Below, one piece after another: positions 6,759-8,891 of a stretch of DNA of 8,891 bases. Numbering within the stretch: position 1 is the stretch's first letter; every line of letters begins with the position of its first letter. The stretch is from an uncultured Christensenellaceae bacterium (GTDB lineage: Bacteria; Bacillota_A; Clostridia; Christensenellales; UBA3700), in the NCBI GenBank assembly GCA_944381335.1, contig CALWKT010000028.1, positions 1 to 8,891 of the forward strand, in the 5' to 3' direction. The position numbers were made by a program, and so were the translations under genes. The notes below the pieces were generated by a model. It worked only from the letters and a program-made list of their open reading frames with translations, was not told the DNA's origin and did no database searches.

Positions 6759-7396
6759 TGTACAAATATTTGTTTTTCGATTTCGACGGCACGATATGCG
6801 ACACTTCGGAAGGCATCTACAAGACCTTCCGCGAAGTGTTTCCGCATTACGGACTGGACGTGGACGAGAGCCTGTATCACAGATATATAGGTCCGCCGCT
6901 TTCGGACACCTTTTATTCCTATTTCAAGGACAAGGACAAGGCGTACGAGGCGGTCGCGCTGTTCCGTTCGATATACACGACTAAATATATCGGTACGACA
7001 AAACTTTACGACGGGATAGAGGAGAGTTTCAGAGCGCTTTCCGCCGCCGGTTTCAAAGTGTGCGTGGCGACATGCAAAAAGCATGAAGAAGCTGTCGGAC
7101 TGCTCAGAAAGTTCGGAATTTACGATTGTGTTACTTTCACGTCCGGTTTGTGCTATAATGTAAGAGAGACAAAAAAAGAAGTGCTGGAATACGCGCTTGA
7201 AAATCTCAGCGCGACAGCGGACGAATGTGTGATGATCGGGGATACCGATTTCGACGTGGACGGCGCCGCGCAATGCGGTATGGACTGCATAGTATGCAAA
7301 TGGGGCTTCGGCGATTACGACAAGATGAATCAGAAAAACATCGTGTTTTTCGCTTCGTCTCCGCAGGACGTCGTTGATTTCGTGACAAAGGAGTAG
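6758..7396 (+). CDS. HAD hydrolase, phosphoglycolate-phosphatase-like
   Basis: A 212-residue haloacid-dehalogenase-superfamily phosphatase, probably cytosolic. Motif I is DFDGT (8-12), with nucleophile Asp8 and acid/base Asp10. Motif II is the Thr at 105 in CVATCKK. The motif III lysine is K139 or K140 (TKKE), and motif IV is GDTDFD (161-166). The helical cap between motifs I and II includes YIGPPLSDTF (43-52), a pattern common in Gph/PGP-type HADs of Firmicutes. The usual Lys-Pro of motif III is absent here. Its ATG shares one base with the valS stop (TGATG), and AAGGA sits 3 bases before it, so translation is coupled to valS. The real substrate could be phosphoglycolate, a nucleotide, pyrophosphate or a sugar phosphate; sequence alone does not decide. 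Confidence 0.88.
   Translation: MYKYLFFDFDGTICDTSEGIYKTFREVFPHYGLDVDESLYHRYIGPPLSDTFYSYFKDKDKAYEAVALFRSIYTTKYIGTTKLYDGIEESFRALSAAGFKVCVATCKKHEEAVGLLRKFGIYDCVTFTSGLCYNVRETKKEVLEYALENLSATADECVMIGDTDFDVDGAAQCGMDCIVCKWGFGDYDKMNQKNIVFFASSPQDVVDFVTKE
7131..7159 (+). promoter_or_regulatory. Possible internal promoter within HAD gene
   Basis: A perfect TATAAT (7154-7159) with the extended element TGC (7151-7153) lies inside the HAD coding sequence. The 12-base core TTGTGCTATAAT is identical to that of the pgsA promoter. The -35 position at 17 bp reads TTACTT, a poor match, so activity would rest on the extended -10. It would give a leader of roughly 230 bases before the first downstream membrane-protein gene. 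Seen as a motif; promoter activity is inference. Confidence 0.4.
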
Positions 7397-7399
7397 CTT

Positions 7400-8227
7400 A
7401 TGTCTTACATGAAAACTACTTTCGGATATCTGAAACAGAACTTCTGGAGAATGCTGGCGTATTGCATCCTCCCGGCGCTCGTGCTCGGGCTGATCTCGTC
7501 CCCGGTTTCTCTGATACGACTTCTTTTCAGCGAACAGCTGGACAATTCCGTCAGTTTTTCAGAAGTGTTTCTTGCCGGAACAGACCTCAATAAACCGTAT
7601 AAAATAGGGGTCATGATCCTTGCGTTCCTGCTTTATGCGTTCTGCGCTTCGGCATGCGTTGGCAGTGTACAGCACAAAATGCGTTACGGTCATTTCTACA
7701 AATTCAGCGCGCACAATCTTTTCAGACTGGTCAACAACAATTTCCTGCCTGTCGCAAAAGGGATGATCGTGCTGATGTTGCTGATGGAACTTCTCGGCAT
7801 CGTGACGACCGTATTCGTGTTTTTCTGGTCAAAGGTCGTAACGATAAAAGCCGCAACGGTTGCGCTGTGCGCGATCACGGTGATTCTGTTCGTCGGATTA
7901 TTCCTTTTCGTCGCGGCAATGTTGATTCTGACGATTCCAAATATGACGATGAGGGGATTCGGTTTGTTCAAATCCATAAAACTCAGCTGGACGGCTTCTA
8001 TCAACAAAGCGGGTAAGTTGCTGCCCGCGGTCACGTTGCCTGTGATAATCGCATACGTGCCGCTCGTTATAGTCAACGCTTTCGACATTATGGTGCTTAC
8101 TCAGGTGCTTGACGTGTTATTCTACGTGTTTGCTCTGATGTACTATCATGTGTTGATGTACGTGATCTTCTTCGACGTTGAAAACGTGGAGACCGCAGAC
8201 ATCAACGAAAATAATTATTGGGGGTAA
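7400..8227 (+). CDS. Polytopic membrane protein, function unknown
   Basis: A 275-residue integral membrane protein that I cannot name. Hydrophobic segments lie at about 18-42, 67-90, 118-142, 151-178, 206-230 and 233-258, suggesting six helices. There is an outside-type loop at 43-66 and a basic, probably cytoplasmic loop at 91-117 containing HKM (92-94) and KFSAHNL (101-107). After helix 4 comes IPNMTMRGFG (179-188), then KLSW (194-197). This resembles the Pro/Gly-x-Gly plus Ser pattern of several uncharacterised bacterial membrane families such as DUF975 and YciC-like proteins; that is a loose resemblance, not an assignment. AAGGAG overlapping the HAD stop is 6 bases before the ATG, and the genes are 3 bases apart. 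It is followed 3 bases later by a similarly built protein. There are no catalytic motifs. Confidence 0.85.
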   Translation: MSYMKTTFGYLKQNFWRMLAYCILPALVLGLISSPVSLIRLLFSEQLDNSVSFSEVFLAGTDLNKPYKIGVMILAFLLYAFCASACVGSVQHKMRYGHFYKFSAHNLFRLVNNNFLPVAKGMIVLMLLMELLGIVTTVFVFFWSKVVTIKAATVALCAITVILFVGLFLFVAAMLILTIPNMTMRGFGLFKSIKLSWTASINKAGKLLPAVTLPVIIAYVPLVIVNAFDIMVLTQVLDVLFYVFALMYYHVLMYVIFFDVENVETADINENNYWG

Positions 8228-8230
8228 AAT

Positions 8231-8891
8231 ATGTCTTTTAAACATTCCCTTAGTATTCTGACGTCGAGGTTTTCGATCGTTTACAAACTGCTTGTGTTTC
8301 TGATCGTTGTGACGTTTCTGTTCAGCGTACTGACCGTCAGCGCGATCTGGCCGACGCTTTCGGGGCTTCGTAACAATCTGAACGAACTTGACCTGGGCAA
8401 CGCCGTAAGAATATACGTCAGCGAAGCGCTTAAGGGCGATCCCCAGATGCAGGCAGAGGCGTATGAAATGCTCGCGGCAAAATTCGAACAGGCGGGCAAT
8501 ATCATTCAGAATAACAGCCTTCAGATCAATCTTTCGATCGTCTGGCTGGTGATTCTTTATCTGCTTTACGTCGTGTTTTTCACGTGGGGGCAGTACTGCG
8601 TTTCCGACGTTATAAATCATCACATGAGCTCAAACAGTAAATTCGGTTTCAGCTCAAACCTTATTGTGAATTTCAAGAAGGCGATGAGATATTCGCTGCT
8701 TTATACCACGATACCGATAGGATCCATGATAGTCATTTCGCTGTTCTACCGTCACCGCTTCGCCACGCTGTTCAAGGTCGCGCCGATCACAGGGCTCGCT
8801 TCCGCAGTCGCGATATTTGTGCTCGCTATGACTGTGCGCCGTTCGTTGCTGTTCGGCTGGGTGCCCGCGATGGTCGCTGACGGTCTGGGCG
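8231..8891 (+). CDS. Polytopic membrane protein, possible paralogue of upstream gene, cut by window end
   Basis: An open frame of 220 residues running off the right edge; not recognised as a named family. Predicted helices lie at about 19-42, 101-123, 155-173 and 185-205. Between helices 1 and 2 is a larger hydrophilic stretch (43-100), probably outside the membrane, rich in Asn, Glu and Ala and likely helical. The loop after helix 2 has HHM (130-132), KFGFSSNL (137-144) and NF (147-148). The visible end is WVPAMVADGLG (210-220). These three features occur in the same order in the preceding protein, so the two may be diverged duplicates. A GGGGG tract six bases before the ATG is a weaker ribosome site than its neighbours have; 3-base spacing suggests coupling. 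The C-terminus, expected to hold about two more helices, is outside the window. Confidence 0.85.
   Translation, partial: MSFKHSLSILTSRFSIVYKLLVFLIVVTFLFSVLTVSAIWPTLSGLRNNLNELDLGNAVRIYVSEALKGDPQMQAEAYEMLAAKFEQAGNIIQNNSLQINLSIVWLVILYLLYVVFFTWGQYCVSDVINHHMSSNSKFGFSSNLIVNFKKAMRYSLLYTTIPIGSMIVISLFYRHRFATLFKVAPITGLASAVAIFVLAMTVRRSLLFGWVPAMVADGLG

Overview
The window looks like ordinary chromosome from a mid-GC (about half G+C) Gram-positive, Clostridia-like bacterium. The support is an extended -10 promoter of the TGnTATAAT type, purine-rich Shine-Dalgarno sites before almost every gene, tight gene packing with stop/start overlaps, a lipoprotein-type binding protein on an ABC importer, and a ValRS of Bacillus/Clostridium size. 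This taxonomic reading is inference. I see no mobile element, CRISPR array, tRNA, rRNA or phage gene.

Left third (1-2599, minus strand): a three-gene ABC importer of the nitrate/sulfonate/taurine/thiamine-precursor (NitT/TauT) class. It is transcribed right to left as lipoprotein substrate-binding protein, ATPase, permease. The permease runs off the left edge. The substrate cannot be read from sequence, and no riboswitch was recognised upstream.

Divergent intergenic region (2600-2978): on the minus side a 6-2-6 dyad lies just upstream of the binding-protein ribosome site. On the plus side there is a near-consensus promoter (TTGATA, 17 bp, TGC-TATAAT) for the next gene. The middle of the region holds nothing I can name.

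Right two thirds (2979-8891, plus strand): a compact run that is probably one operon. It encodes a PgsA-type CDP-alcohol phosphatidyltransferase with an unusual acidic C-terminal tail, a 77-residue two-helix membrane protein, valyl-tRNA synthetase, a HAD phosphatase of the phosphoglycolate-phosphatase type, and two polytopic membrane proteins of unknown function. The second of these is cut by the right edge. Junctions are 4-bp overlap, 85 bp, 1-bp overlap, 3 bp and 3 bp. A second extended -10 element inside the HAD gene may give the membrane-protein pair its own promoter.

Most of the window is housekeeping (phospholipid synthesis, tRNA charging) plus a standard importer. The least explained parts are the tandem membrane proteins, which look like divergent paralogues, the PgsA tail, the small membrane protein between pgsA and valS, and the dyad upstream of the importer. 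I found no clear evidence of a new defence, mobile or RNA-based system.
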